Assembly (NCBI GenBank): GCA_024400955.1 | Contig: JAKSLY010000023.1 | Location: 1 to 42,702, forward strand | Length of the DNA: 42,702 bases | Direction: 5' to 3' | Origin: Treponema sp. | GTDB lineage: Bacteria > Spirochaetota > Spirochaetia > Treponematales > Treponemataceae | Shown here: in pieces, positions 1 to 6,534 of the stretch | How the letters are laid out: every line of letters starts with the position of its first letter | Position numbering within the stretch: the first letter of the stretch is position 1 | Notes under the pieces: model-generated | Seen by the model: the letters and a program-made list of their open reading frames with translations, nothing else | The model's database searches: none | What the model was told of the DNA's origin: nothing | Made by a program: the position numbers and the translations under genes

Positions 1-1
1 G

Positions 2-70
2 GAAAAACAGCACAAAGCTGAGCAGAAACACAGAAATGCCAATCGCATTGATGTAAGTTGGGAAAGATAA
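2..70 (+). CDS. C-terminal end of an unidentified gene (cut by window edge)
   Basis: An open frame enters from the left edge and ends with TAA at 68-70. It reads as 22 residues, rich in Lys/Gln/His, and ends in RIDVSWER. No family can be assigned from so short a tail. The last nine codons lie in the 43-71 repeat that recurs at 1938-1966, where the encoded tail is RIDVGWER followed by a stop. That recurrence suggests the end of a real gene, but it could be chance. Confidence 0.3.
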   Translation, partial: EKQHKAEQKHRNANRIDVSWER

Positions 71-71
71 A
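43..71 (+). repeat. 29-bp direct repeat, copy A
   Basis: Begins TCGCATTGATGT and ends TGGGAAAGATAAA. Copy B at 1938-1966 matches at 25 of 29 positions. The two copies bracket the TetR-GNAT-HAD module in the same orientation. Confidence 0.6.
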
Positions 72-88
72 GTGATGCCATCCAGATA

Positions 89-117
89 TTGACAAAGCGA
101 CAGTGGTGTCGCATAAT
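89..117 (+). promoter_or_regulatory. Promoter of the TetR-GNAT-HAD operon
   Basis: A perfect -35 TTGACA (89-94), a 17-bp spacer and a -10 CATAAT (112-117). The predicted start is near 124, leaving a leader of about 48 nt before the ATG at 172. The spacer is almost wholly occupied by operator 1, so bound repressor would block RNA polymerase. Confidence 0.8.
97..112 (+). promoter_or_regulatory. Operator 1, probable TetR-family autoregulator site
   Basis: A perfect inverted repeat GCGACA-N4-TGTCGC placed between the -35 and -10 boxes. Its size and position are typical of TetR-family operators. A near-identical copy lies 35 bp downstream. Confidence 0.75.
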
Positions 118-131
118 GTAGATAATAAAAA

Positions 132-147
132 ACGACAATACTGTCGC
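132..147 (+). promoter_or_regulatory. Operator 2, downstream of the start site
   Basis: Reads ACGACA-N4-TGTCGC, one arm base different from operator 1. It lies just after the predicted transcription start. Flanking A and T runs mean the same bases could also fold as a small terminator-like hairpin, but agreement with operator 1 favours a protein site. Confidence 0.65.
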
Positions 148-171
148 TTTTTATGGAGATACGATTGATTT

Positions 172-741
172 ATGACTGAGAAGGGATTTGAGACAAAGAA
201 GATGATTTCTGAAGCGGCGAACAAGCTGTTTGCAGAGAAAGGATTTAAAGATGTTTCCATGTCTGACATATGCAAAGCCACAGGTTTAAGTCGAGGAGGA
301 TTGTATCGTCATTATTCCTCGACTTCTGATATTTTTAAAGAAATAATCGAGAAAGAATACTCCTTTGACGAAAGTATCGAGAAGGGAAACTCTGCACTGG
401 ATATACTACGGTTCAACTTGAAATTAGTTGAAGAAGAGATTCTTAAGAATCAGAACTCCCTAAGTCTTGCAATTTATGAATATGCAAGTATTGCGGATAA
501 TAAAAAAATATTTTCTTTACTTGAAGCAAAGGCAAAGAAACGATGGATGAAGCTTATAGAATATGGAATAAAAACCGGTGAGTTCTGTAATGTTGACTCG
601 GAACAGGTTTCTGAAATGATTCTTTATTATTATCAGGGACTTCGAATGTGGTCCCGCATTGTTGATATTAAAAAGAAATCTGCAGGCTTTTACAGAGAAA
701 ATATCATAAAGTACCTTGTGGGAGAAAAAAATGGAAATTAA
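172..741 (+). CDS. TetR/AcrR-family transcriptional regulator
   Basis: A 189-residue one-component repressor. The N-terminal helix-turn-helix occupies about residues 8-55, with the family pattern AANKLFAEKGF, then SMSDICKATGLSRGGLYRHY. The C-terminal two-thirds is helical and ligand-binding in this family; the ligand cannot be read. A GGAG sits 13 nt before the ATG. Its own promoter carries two matching palindromes (97-112, 132-147), so autoregulation is likely. The end overlaps the GNAT start by 11 nt and the HAD gene follows, so the three genes probably form one ligand-controlled unit. Confidence 0.9.
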   Translation: MTEKGFETKKMISEAANKLFAEKGFKDVSMSDICKATGLSRGGLYRHYSSTSDIFKEIIEKEYSFDESIEKGNSALDILRFNLKLVEEEILKNQNSLSLAIYEYASIADNKKIFSLLEAKAKKRWMKLIEYGIKTGEFCNVDSEQVSEMILYYYQGLRMWSRIVDIKKKSAGFYRENIIKYLVGEKNGN

Positions 742-1246
742 ATTAATAAGACCAGATTTATCACATAAAGAAGAAGCAGAATTATTCAAAAATGAGTTCT
801 TTGAGAATAACGAAAATATTATCAACGGAAGTGAAATGCTTGATAATATGGATTCATACGATGATTGGCTAAATAATGTAAGGCGGAATTCAAATCCTGA
901 AGCTGTAAATCCTGAATGGGTTTTAACAGATACCTTCTTTGCAACTGATGAAACCAACAGAATTGTTGGAATTATTGACTTCAGACATGAATTGAAAGAT
1001 TTTCTTATTGATTTTGGACATTGCGGTTATAGTGTAAGACCTTCTGAAAGAAAAAAAGGATATGCCACAAAGATGCTTTCCATGATTCTTGAAATTGCAA
1101 AAAATACAGGACTTGAAACATTTCAGCTATCGGTAGAAAAAACAAATGAACCATCTATAAAGACAATAGTTAAAAATGGCGGAATATATAAACGCAGTTT
1201 TGATTATGAAGGTGAAACTGCAGATGTTTATGAAATCAAGTTGTAA
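731..1246 (+). CDS. GNAT-family N-acetyltransferase
   Basis: A 171-residue acetyl-CoA-dependent acetyltransferase. The core is visible at about residues 75-140: an IVGIIDFRHEL strand, then GYSVRPSERKKGYATKML, which fits the V-R/Q-x-x-G-x-G/A acetyl-CoA loop, then a helix ending ETFQLSVEKTNEPSIKTIVKNG. I chose the ATG at 731 because GGGAG precedes it; an upstream in-frame TTG at 716 lacks a binding site. The gene overlaps the TetR gene by 11 nt, implying translational coupling. The substrate is unknown; related enzymes acetylate aminoglycosides, amino acids or protein N-termini. Confidence 0.85.
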   Translation: MEIKLIRPDLSHKEEAELFKNEFFENNENIINGSEMLDNMDSYDDWLNNVRRNSNPEAVNPEWVLTDTFFATDETNRIVGIIDFRHELKDFLIDFGHCGYSVRPSERKKGYATKMLSMILEIAKNTGLETFQLSVEKTNEPSIKTIVKNGGIYKRSFDYEGETADVYEIKL

Positions 1247-1251
1247 GAAAA

Positions 1252-1920
1252 ATGATTAAAGCAGTAATTTTTGACATGTATGAAACTTTGATTACCCACT
1301 ACGATTGTCCTTTGTATTTCAATGCAGAGATGGCAAAAGATGCTGAAATTGATGTAATTAAGTTTCAACGAACATGGCACGGAACAGAAAGCGATAGAAC
1401 AATCGGAAAACTCACTCTTGAAGAAGTTATCGAAAAAATCCTGCGCGAAAACAATTGTTATACAGAAGAAAAGTTCAATAAGATTGTTCAAAAACGCTAC
1501 AAGACAAAAGAAGAACTTTTTTATCATCTTGATTCAGAAATTATTCCGATGCTTACAGAGATTAACAACCGTGGTGTAAAAATCGGTTTGATTACAAACT
1601 GTTTTTCCGAGGAAGCTAAAACCATAAAGCAGAGTGTTCTGTATAAATACTTTGATGTTACCTGTCTTTCTTGTGTTGAAGGCATTCAAAAACCTGACCA
1701 AAGAATATTCAAACTTTGTCTTGACCGACTTGGATTAAAGGCTGGTGAATGTCTATATATTGGAGACGGTGGAAGCAACGAACTTGAAGCGGCAAAGGAA
1801 TGCGGAATGAAACCACTTCAGGCAGTGTGGTATCTTAAGGGACTTTCAGGTTATCAGCAAGATAGAAAACCTGAATACATAAATGTAGAAAGCCCACTTG
1901 ATGTGTTGAATTACATTTGA
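1252..1920 (+). CDS. HAD-superfamily hydrolase
   Basis: A 222-residue haloacid-dehalogenase-like phosphatase. Motif I is FDMYET, where the usual second aspartate is replaced by Tyr. Motif II is LITNC, motif III the Lys in GIQKPDQRIF, and motif IV YIGDGGSNE. The helical cap lies between residues 15 and 90. The missing second Asp of DxD resembles dehalogenase-type or atypical members, so phosphatase activity is less certain than the fold. It starts 6 nt after the GNAT gene. Beyond its TGA the same frame stays open for 14 codons into repeat copy B and ends RIDVGWER. Confidence 0.85.
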   Translation: MIKAVIFDMYETLITHYDCPLYFNAEMAKDAEIDVIKFQRTWHGTESDRTIGKLTLEEVIEKILRENNCYTEEKFNKIVQKRYKTKEELFYHLDSEIIPMLTEINNRGVKIGLITNCFSEEAKTIKQSVLYKYFDVTCLSCVEGIQKPDQRIFKLCLDRLGLKAGECLYIGDGGSNELEAAKECGMKPLQAVWYLKGLSGYQQDRKPEYINVESPLDVLNYI

Positions 1921-1937
1921 TTTTTCCAAAAAATCAG

Positions 1938-1966
1938 TCGCATTGATGTGGGCTGGGAACGATAAA
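1938..1966 (+). repeat. 29-bp direct repeat, copy B
   Basis: The second copy of the 43-71 repeat, differing at four positions. It lies just beyond the HAD stop codon and again encodes RIDV-x-WER followed by TAA, in the HAD reading frame. Confidence 0.6.
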
Positions 1967-1971
1967 AAAGT

Positions 1972-2031
1972 AGCAGACTTGTCGAGAATCCTTGGGTGGG
2001 AGGAGATAAGAATTACATCAGGCAGTCTGCT
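1972..2031 (+). terminator. Long-loop inverted repeat, possible terminator
   Basis: AGCAGACT (1972-1979) and AGTCTGCT (2024-2031) are exact complements separated by 44 nt, followed by a T-rich TTATTTTTATTAT. It lies between the HAD gene and the convergent 56-residue gene. The long loop makes an ordinary intrinsic terminator uncertain. Confidence 0.4.
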
Positions 2032-2039
2032 TATTTTTA

Positions 2040-2210
2040 TTATCGGCAAAGACCTAACATTTCACATAACAATTCATAAGCCTGCTTACCTGTCATAAAA
2101 TCAATCAAATTTGCAAGTCCAGGTTTGATCTTTTCACCCAGGATTTCTTCGTAATTTTCCTGATAAAAATCCAAACTCATCATCTGTGATGTGTTAAATG
2201 TTGCTGCCAT
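2040..2210 (-). CDS. Small protein of 56 residues, last gene of the AAA-VWA operon
   Basis: A short gene with an excellent binding site: GGAGG lies 6 nt before the ATG at 2210. The product starts MAATFNTSQMMSLDFY and ends AYELLCEMLGLCR. It looks like two amphipathic helices with two Cys near the end and no signal peptide. No family is recognised. A decayed homologous stretch at about 10269-10335 still encodes EKIEQPGLANLI, matching EKIKPGLANLI here, which shows this is a genuine, duplicated coding sequence. It may be a regulatory or antitoxin-like partner of the operon; that is speculation. Confidence 0.6.
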   Translation of the reverse strand: MAATFNTSQMMSLDFYQENYEEILGEKIKPGLANLIDFMTGKQAYELLCEMLGLCR

Positions 2211-2303
2211 AAAATACCTCCGGCAATAAAATAAAGACCAAAAAAGTCCCTATATATATATTGTCGAAGAAATGTCATTTTCAGCAAAAAACCAGAAAAA
2301 AAG
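2211..2303 (-). other. AT-rich spacer inside the minus-strand operon
   Basis: 93 bp between the 72- and 56-residue genes. It contains an alternating TATATATATA stretch (minus strand) 30-40 nt before the 56-residue start, which could serve as an internal -10. No convincing -35 is seen. Confidence 0.3.
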
Positions 2304-2522
2304 TTAAAATTTTTTATTGTGTGGTGTGGAATATGAGATCTTCTTTTCGATATTAGTACACAGTTGTTTAATCTCGGCCTCAGTCTTAACCATTTCCTGT
2401 TTTAAAAAATCCTGATATTGCAATGCAGCAATAAGTTTTTCTGCTGTTGCCTTATCACAGTAAGCAGGATATGGACATAAAGATGTTTCCAGAATCTGCA
2501 TTTTATTGCTTGTTTTTATCAC
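2304..2522 (-). CDS. Small unknown protein, 72 residues
   Basis: No family is recognised. The sequence has a conserved-looking core LETSLCPYPAYCDKATAEKL followed by a charged helical tail (about residues 35-60) that could form a short coiled coil. Its ATG overlaps the stop of the preceding 94-residue gene, indicating translational coupling. A damaged paralogue at 9692-9985 keeps the core as LEISLIPSFCDTKTAEKF; its conservation there supports a real protein. The shared Asp and TAEK motif may mark the functional surface. Confidence 0.65.
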   Translation of the reverse strand: MIKTSNKMQILETSLCPYPAYCDKATAEKLIAALQYQDFLKQEMVKTEAEIKQLCTNIEKKISYSTPHNKKF

Positions 2523-2803
2523 TTATCCTCCTCTGGAAAATAATACCTTCCACGGGTCCAGTGATAGCGGCAGACTGGAATAGTGATTGAGTGTTCCATA
2601 AAATAAAGTTTCAATCGTCGATAATAAATGGGGCTAACCACAACGACGTCAGCATTGTTTATTTTACCTGTCAATATTGAATCAAGCATGTCGACATACT
2701 GGAATTGAACCGTATCTTCTTTCATTCCGTTCTTACGGCAGCTTTTTGCTTGAATCTTTACGAGTGTCTTTGGAATGTCGTTAGTGTAGTAAATCTTCTT
2801 CAT
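2519..2803 (-). CDS. Small unknown protein, 94 residues
   Basis: Begins MKKIYYTNDIPKTLVKIQA and ends WTRGRYYFPEEDK. The alternation of strands and helices (IYYTND, then ADVVVVSP) resembles a small Rossmann or receiver-like alpha/beta fold, but no family can be named. I took the ATG at 2803, which has GGAG 6 nt upstream; two more ATG codons directly before it are possible starts. It overlaps the 79-residue gene by 23 nt and the 72-residue gene by 4 nt, so the three are translated as a block. Confidence 0.65.
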   Translation of the reverse strand: MKKIYYTNDIPKTLVKIQAKSCRKNGMKEDTVQFQYVDMLDSILTGKINNADVVVVSPIYYRRLKLYFMEHSITIPVCRYHWTRGRYYFPEEDK

Positions 2804-3020
2804 CATCATCTCCTTCATTTTCATTAATGAGAATAGTTTTCCCAGCTGCACGAGCTTCGGAAACCAATATCTCTTTTTCAGAATCTGTAATTGAACCGTC
2901 TATTAGCAAAACATTTTCGCTCTGGAAAGCTACAGCACCGTTTTTTAGAGCATGCAAGCAGCACTTATGTATTAAGCCTGAATCAACATCATCCCGAAAA
3001 AAAATCCTAACTTCTTTCAC
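2781..3020 (-). CDS. Small unknown protein, 79 residues, GTG start
   Basis: Begins MKEVRIFFRDDVDSGLIHKC and ends in an acidic tail ENEGDDDEEDLLH. The start is a GTG with AAGGAG 8 nt upstream. Two short beta strands and a DSG motif are visible; no family is recognised. A fragment of a paralogue (matching the part encoded by 2815-2900) survives at about 10001-10078. The coding end overlaps the next gene by 23 nt. Confidence 0.6.
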   Translation of the reverse strand: MKEVRIFFRDDVDSGLIHKCCLHALKNGAVAFQSENVLLIDGSITDSEKEILVSEARAAGKTILINENEGDDDEEDLLH

Positions 3021-3031
3021 TTAATTACTCC

Positions 3032-3445
3032 TTAATATTTTTTCAAGCAGACTATCTTGTAAATATCCAAGTCTCTCAGAGAATCAGAATATATAGTTTC
3101 AAGAAAATCTTTTACCTCTGAATTTTCATTTTCCTTCAGTAATTTAACGGAAAAAGTGTAATCTCTTTCTTGAGACAACGAATTCATAATAATAGTTTTT
3201 GTAGACTCCCCAACACTTTCTTCAACAACTTTAGCTTTCGGGTTTCTGGCAATTACTAAGTACAAGCAATTTTTAATCCAAAAGAGTCTGTTGAGAAGGC
3301 GGGGAAGAAATACGATCCGATTTTCTAATTCATCCAGCACCATAATTGAGATCTCGCTCTTAATTAAGTTTTCGCGAAACCAGTCCGATCTGACATAAAT
3401 TTCTCCATCCTTCTTAAAATATATTTCATCATCCTTTATTTCCAT
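3032..3445 (-). CDS. Unknown protein, 137 residues, AAA-VWA operon
   Basis: No family is recognised. The N-terminal half has beta-rich segments (DDEIYFKKDGEIYVRSDW) and a hydrophobic strand ISIMVLDELENRIVFLPRLL; the rest is mixed alpha/beta. No signal peptide or membrane segment. AGGAGG lies 10 nt before the ATG, one of the best binding sites in the operon. It starts 18 nt after the VWA stop codon. Its position directly after the VWA gene suggests a dedicated partner of the ATPase-VWA machine. Confidence 0.65.
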   Translation of the reverse strand: MEIKDDEIYFKKDGEIYVRSDWFRENLIKSEISIMVLDELENRIVFLPRLLNRLFWIKNCLYLVIARNPKAKVVEESVGESTKTIIMNSLSQERDYTFSVKLLKENENSEVKDFLETIYSDSLRDLDIYKIVCLKKY

Positions 3446-3463
3446 TTTAATTTTTCCTCCTGA

Positions 3464-4309
3464 TCAATCTGAATTAATATAGCAGGCTTTTTCCATCCAT
3501 GGCTGTATCTGAGATTGATAATATAAGACCCAAAGAATCCTTGTGTGCATTTTAGATGGTAAAACAGGCGTTTTTGCCTCACCATCTGTAAAAATTATCA
3601 CACCATCATATTCTGAATGTTTTTTTGCATAATCGATAACTGGCTGAAAAATTGTGCCTCCCCGTCCCAGCCTGGGCTTCTGTTTAAATTTCTTTTGTAT
3701 CTTCTCAGGCTTTCCAAGAAGATCTGAGTCAAACTGAATTACATCTACACTTTTGATTTTTGTATTAGTATTAATAACCTGGTTAATAGTCTGCCACCAT
3801 TGCCCAACTATAGAATTTTTTACGGATCTCGATACGTCCACTGCAATAAGGATTTTTGGTTTTGGTTGGATTTTACTGCCCATAGTATCAAAACCTAATC
3901 TTCTATTCGGCCGCATTCGTGTAAGCTGTCGTGTGGAAAATGATACGCTCGTCTTAAAATTTTTCAATTCTTTTATTAAGTCCCAATTCATCCCAATCTC
4001 TGTCGATGTCTTAATATTTTCTGATATAGCTCTAGTTGTATTCCCCCAGGAATTATTCTCTAATTCCTGATTCATTCCTGGTAATAAAGATGAATTTTCT
4101 TTAGCCAATTCTTTCTTACCATTGGATTCCGCATCAGATTCTAAAGTGTTTTTTTCCTCCTTCTTTTGTTTACTGGCATTATTGTTATTACTGTCAGACG
4201 GTAATTGTCTGTTTGGTTCATTTTCCCCTACTTTTGGAGCTTCTTTTTCAGTTTCAAAGTTTTTGCTTTCATCTGGGAAAATACCAACTGCATCAGAATC
4301 TACTGACAT
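3464..4309 (-). CDS. VWA-like (DUF2201-type) protein with long low-complexity N-terminal linker
   Basis: 281 residues from the first ATG. Residues 1-100 are Ser/Asn/Lys/Glu-rich and probably disordered. Residues 150-281 form a von Willebrand factor A-like domain with a full metal-binding (MIDAS) set: DVSRS (D-x-S-x-S), the Thr of GRGGTIF and the Asp of FTDGE. The GRGGT and FTDG signatures match DUF2201-type VWA-like proteins, but the metallopeptidase-like domain usual at their N-terminus is absent. The frame is open upstream to 4501 with no ATG, GTG or TTG, continuing the same Ser/Asp/Lys-rich composition and overlapping the ATPase gene. Such proteins act with MoxR ATPases. Confidence 0.8.
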   Translation of the reverse strand: MSVDSDAVGIFPDESKNFETEKEAPKVGENEPNRQLPSDSNNNNASKQKKEEKNTLESDAESNGKKELAKENSSLLPGMNQELENNSWGNTTRAISENIKTSTEIGMNWDLIKELKNFKTSVSFSTRQLTRMRPNRRLGFDTMGSKIQPKPKILIAVDVSRSVKNSIVGQWWQTINQVINTNTKIKSVDVIQFDSDLLGKPEKIQKKFKQKPRLGRGGTIFQPVIDYAKKHSEYDGVIIFTDGEAKTPVLPSKMHTRILWVLYYQSQIQPWMEKACYINSD

Positions 4310-4460
4310 ATTTTCAGTAGACTCACCCTTCCCTGAAGAATGGCTTCCATAATCTGAAATGCTCTGAGTTCTAACATCTGCAATTTTTTCTTTGCTGCAT
4401 TTTGTTGAATGTTTATCATCTGACTGATGATTATCAGATGAATTACCCTTTTCTATTGAG

Positions 4461-5876
4461 TCAGATACAGAATTTTTTTTTATTGCATTCTTCTCCCTTT
4501 CCTATGAAACTAGCGTCGTCATTCTGACTTCCACACAAGTTAACCATAATTTTTTCATTGTTCATGGAGTATCGAATAAAAGCTAAGGCTGCTTCTTTTC
4601 CAATGATCCCCGCGATGAACTTAACATGATTTTCCTGAAGCTTCGGGATATTTTTTACAACATCCGAAACTTTTTTCCATGCACGGCGGTCAGGAGTCTT
4701 GAATAAACTGTTTTCATATTCTTTTTCGTCTGACAGCCCTTTGCCATCGAGAAAATCAGGTTTTTCTTCTATAAAATTAATTATACGATCATCAAGGTCG
4801 TTTCTTTCTGCCCAGCTTATCCAGTCTGCACAAGTTGGATTAAAAAAATAAACATTAAAACGAGACATAAGAGCCGGGTCCAGTTCTTCAACCTGATATT
4901 CGTCCCCTGCGTTAACAGCTGCAATTACCTGACTTCCTTCGGGCAATTTTTTCCCGGCAAGCTTACGGTTCAGGGCAAGGTCCATTACCGACTGCATGAG
5001 CTCCGGGCGTGCACGATTAAGTTCATCAAGAAAAAGAACGATTGGCTTTTTATCAAGGGGAAACCAGTAAGGCGGATAATATTCTGTGTGATTGGCTTCT
5101 TCATCAAAATGCGGAAGACCAATCAAATCCCCCGGGTCTGCCATCTGACCTAAAAAGAGCGGAATTACTTTCATTCCTTTGTTTTCAAAGTGGTCAGTAA
5201 GTATTTCCGACTTTCCGATTCCGTGTCGTCCAACAAGGAGAATGTTTTGACTGGAAGGCGTATAACTCAGAACTTCTATAAGATCTGCTGTGTTGATGTT
5301 ATCATCATTCGTTACTTCTTCCAATTCCTTCTCCAACAGTGTTTTACTAATTTTAAAACCTCCATTGTTTTTTTTAGAGTTGAAAACCAGTTTTGGGCAT
5401 CCCTCTATGTTGTTTTTTACAGTCATGTCCGTAGGTATAGTAAGACCTTTCAATAGAGGGCATCCAGAAACCGTAAGTTCTGCTGCATACTTCATGAAGC
5501 TTTGATTAGAGACGTCCTTTATGAGTATGTTCTCGCATCTTGGTAAATTTGAAAAATTTACCAAGATTTTTTTTACATTTCGACCTGCCCTTTTACAGAG
5601 TGCAGCATAGTTCGAAAAATCTACATTGATTGAAATAGACTTAAGAAAACTCAGATTTTCGAAATTTATGTCATACCCTCTACAGTCAAGATTTGTTTCG
5701 AAAACAAAAGGCTGCGTGATTTTTGAGAGGTCATGCTCTAGCATGGAAATTTGCAAAGGGTCTATATGTCGAATCAAGATTTGTAGCTCCTCTTGAGGAG
5801 ACGCAGACGCCTTAGCAGATGATATATCAGAAAAAAATTCGTACTGTGAATAATATTCATAATTACAGCGTACCAT
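4461..5876 (-). CDS. MoxR-like AAA+ ATPase with N-terminal leucine-rich-repeat-like domain
   Basis: 471 residues. Residues 55-185 contain irregular leucine-rich-repeat-like units (SFLKSISINVDF, LTVSGCPLLKGLTIP, GCPKLVF). Residues 205-440 form a MoxR/AAA_5-type ATPase: Walker A GRHGIGKSE, Walker B VLFLDELNRA, sensor 1 AAVNAG and an arginine-finger region DPALMSRF. It starts at ATG 5876; the upstream AGGA is distant, so the start is moderately sure. MoxR ATPases normally pair with VWA proteins to remodel targets, and a VWA gene follows here in another frame. The LRR-ATPase arrangement is unusual and recalls sensor-ATPase conflict proteins; function is not established. Confidence 0.85.
   Translation of the reverse strand: MVRCNYEYYSQYEFFSDISSAKASASPQEELQILIRHIDPLQISMLEHDLSKITQPFVFETNLDCRGYDINFENLSFLKSISINVDFSNYAALCKRAGRNVKKILVNFSNLPRCENILIKDVSNQSFMKYAAELTVSGCPLLKGLTIPTDMTVKNNIEGCPKLVFNSKKNNGGFKISKTLLEKELEEVTNDDNINTADLIEVLSYTPSSQNILLVGRHGIGKSEILTDHFENKGMKVIPLFLGQMADPGDLIGLPHFDEEANHTEYYPPYWFPLDKKPIVLFLDELNRARPELMQSVMDLALNRKLAGKKLPEGSQVIAAVNAGDEYQVEELDPALMSRFNVYFFNPTCADWISWAERNDLDDRIINFIEEKPDFLDGKGLSDEKEYENSLFKTPDRRAWKKVSDVVKNIPKLQENHVKFIAGIIGKEAALAFIRYSMNNEKIMVNLCGSQNDDASFIGKGEECNKKKFCI
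4473..4481 (-). other. Run of nine A (sense strand) at the ATPase/VWA frame junction
   Basis: In transcript sense the ATPase frame reads AAT then nine A, then TTC. It reaches a stop 18 nt after the run. The VWA frame is open from 4501 downward, so only 40 nt are shared and the A9 run lies within them. A +1 shift, or loss of one A by transcriptional slippage, joins the two frames. Confidence 0.6.
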
Positions 5877-5982
5877 AAAATAAATATCCTAAAAAAAGCC
5901 GTGAGTATCAGGATTGGAGAGTCCAGGCTATACACACGGCACAAAGTGGGAGACAAGGGCTTTATTAGCCTTGCAAGATTTT

Positions 5983-6270
5983 CTATACATCCAGCGACTT
6001 CAACTCAGAATCTGTAGGCATTGCGTCTCGAAATAAAACATCATCGCTTTTTGTCTCAAATTCAAAAAGGCCATTTCCAGCCTTTTTTACAGAAACAATT
6101 TCCATTTCGTTATTCTCTGAAATTAACGGAAAAACTTCCCAGAACTTTCTTCGTCTTGTATCATTTTCTGAGAGCAACAGAAAATCTTCCTCTTTCAGTT
6201 CAGGGAAGAAATCAAGAAGCTTTTTAACTTCTGCTTCGAAAAATTTTGCTTCAATCTTTTCAATTGTCAT
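5983..6270 (-). CDS. Unknown acidic protein, 95 residues
   Basis: Begins MTIEKIEAKFFEAEVKKLL. It has a helical N-terminal third, then KFWEVFPLI, then a beta-like segment and an acidic C-terminus. No family is recognised. GGAGG lies 11 nt before the ATG. It precedes the ATPase gene with a 106-bp gap that holds a small hairpin (AAGGGCT/AGCCTT, 5968 region) but no gene. Probably part of the same transcript as the ATPase. Confidence 0.6.
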   Translation of the reverse strand: MTIEKIEAKFFEAEVKKLLDFFPELKEEDFLLLSENDTRRRKFWEVFPLISENNEMEIVSVKKAGNGLFEFETKSDDVLFRDAMPTDSELKSLDV

Positions 6271-6291
6271 ACCTTAAGACCTCCTTATTTC

Positions 6292-6486
6292 TTATGCATA
6301 TAATTTAATATATTTACGATTCTTAAAAAGATAATAAAAATCGTCGTCGTTATATGTGCGACGTGTAGTATTCCGGTTGCTGAAGTAATGAGTTTTCTCA
6401 ACTTCAGCAACCAAGTTCTCATCAAGATCAACGCAATGAACACGTTGTTTCTGAATGTTCTTACAAAGCCGGTATGGATTACTCAT
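6292..6486 (-). CDS. Unknown small basic protein, 64 residues
   Basis: Begins MSNPYRLCKNIQKQRVHC and ends FKNRKYIKLYA. It is rich in Tyr, Arg and Asn with two Cys in the first 20 residues and an NDDDFYYLF acidic patch. No family is recognised. A GAGGAAAAG stretch lies about 10 nt upstream of the ATG. It is spaced 21 nt from the next gene. Small size makes it less certain than its neighbours. Confidence 0.5.
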   Translation of the reverse strand: MSNPYRLCKNIQKQRVHCVDLDENLVAEVEKTHYFSNRNTTRRTYNDDDFYYLFKNRKYIKLYA

Positions 6487-6534
6487 ATACGATTCTTTTC
6501 CTCGAATATATGAAACCGCATCTATTTCTAATCT

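Noticed and set aside
95..155. Transcription attenuator before the TetR gene
   Set aside because: The arms can pair in alternative ways, but the two 16-bp palindromes match each other and one lies in the promoter spacer, which fits operators better.
43..2031. Integron attC sites around the TetR-GNAT-HAD module
   Set aside because: The repeats and long-loop inverted repeats recall cassettes, but no GTTRRRY/RYYYAAC core pair is present.
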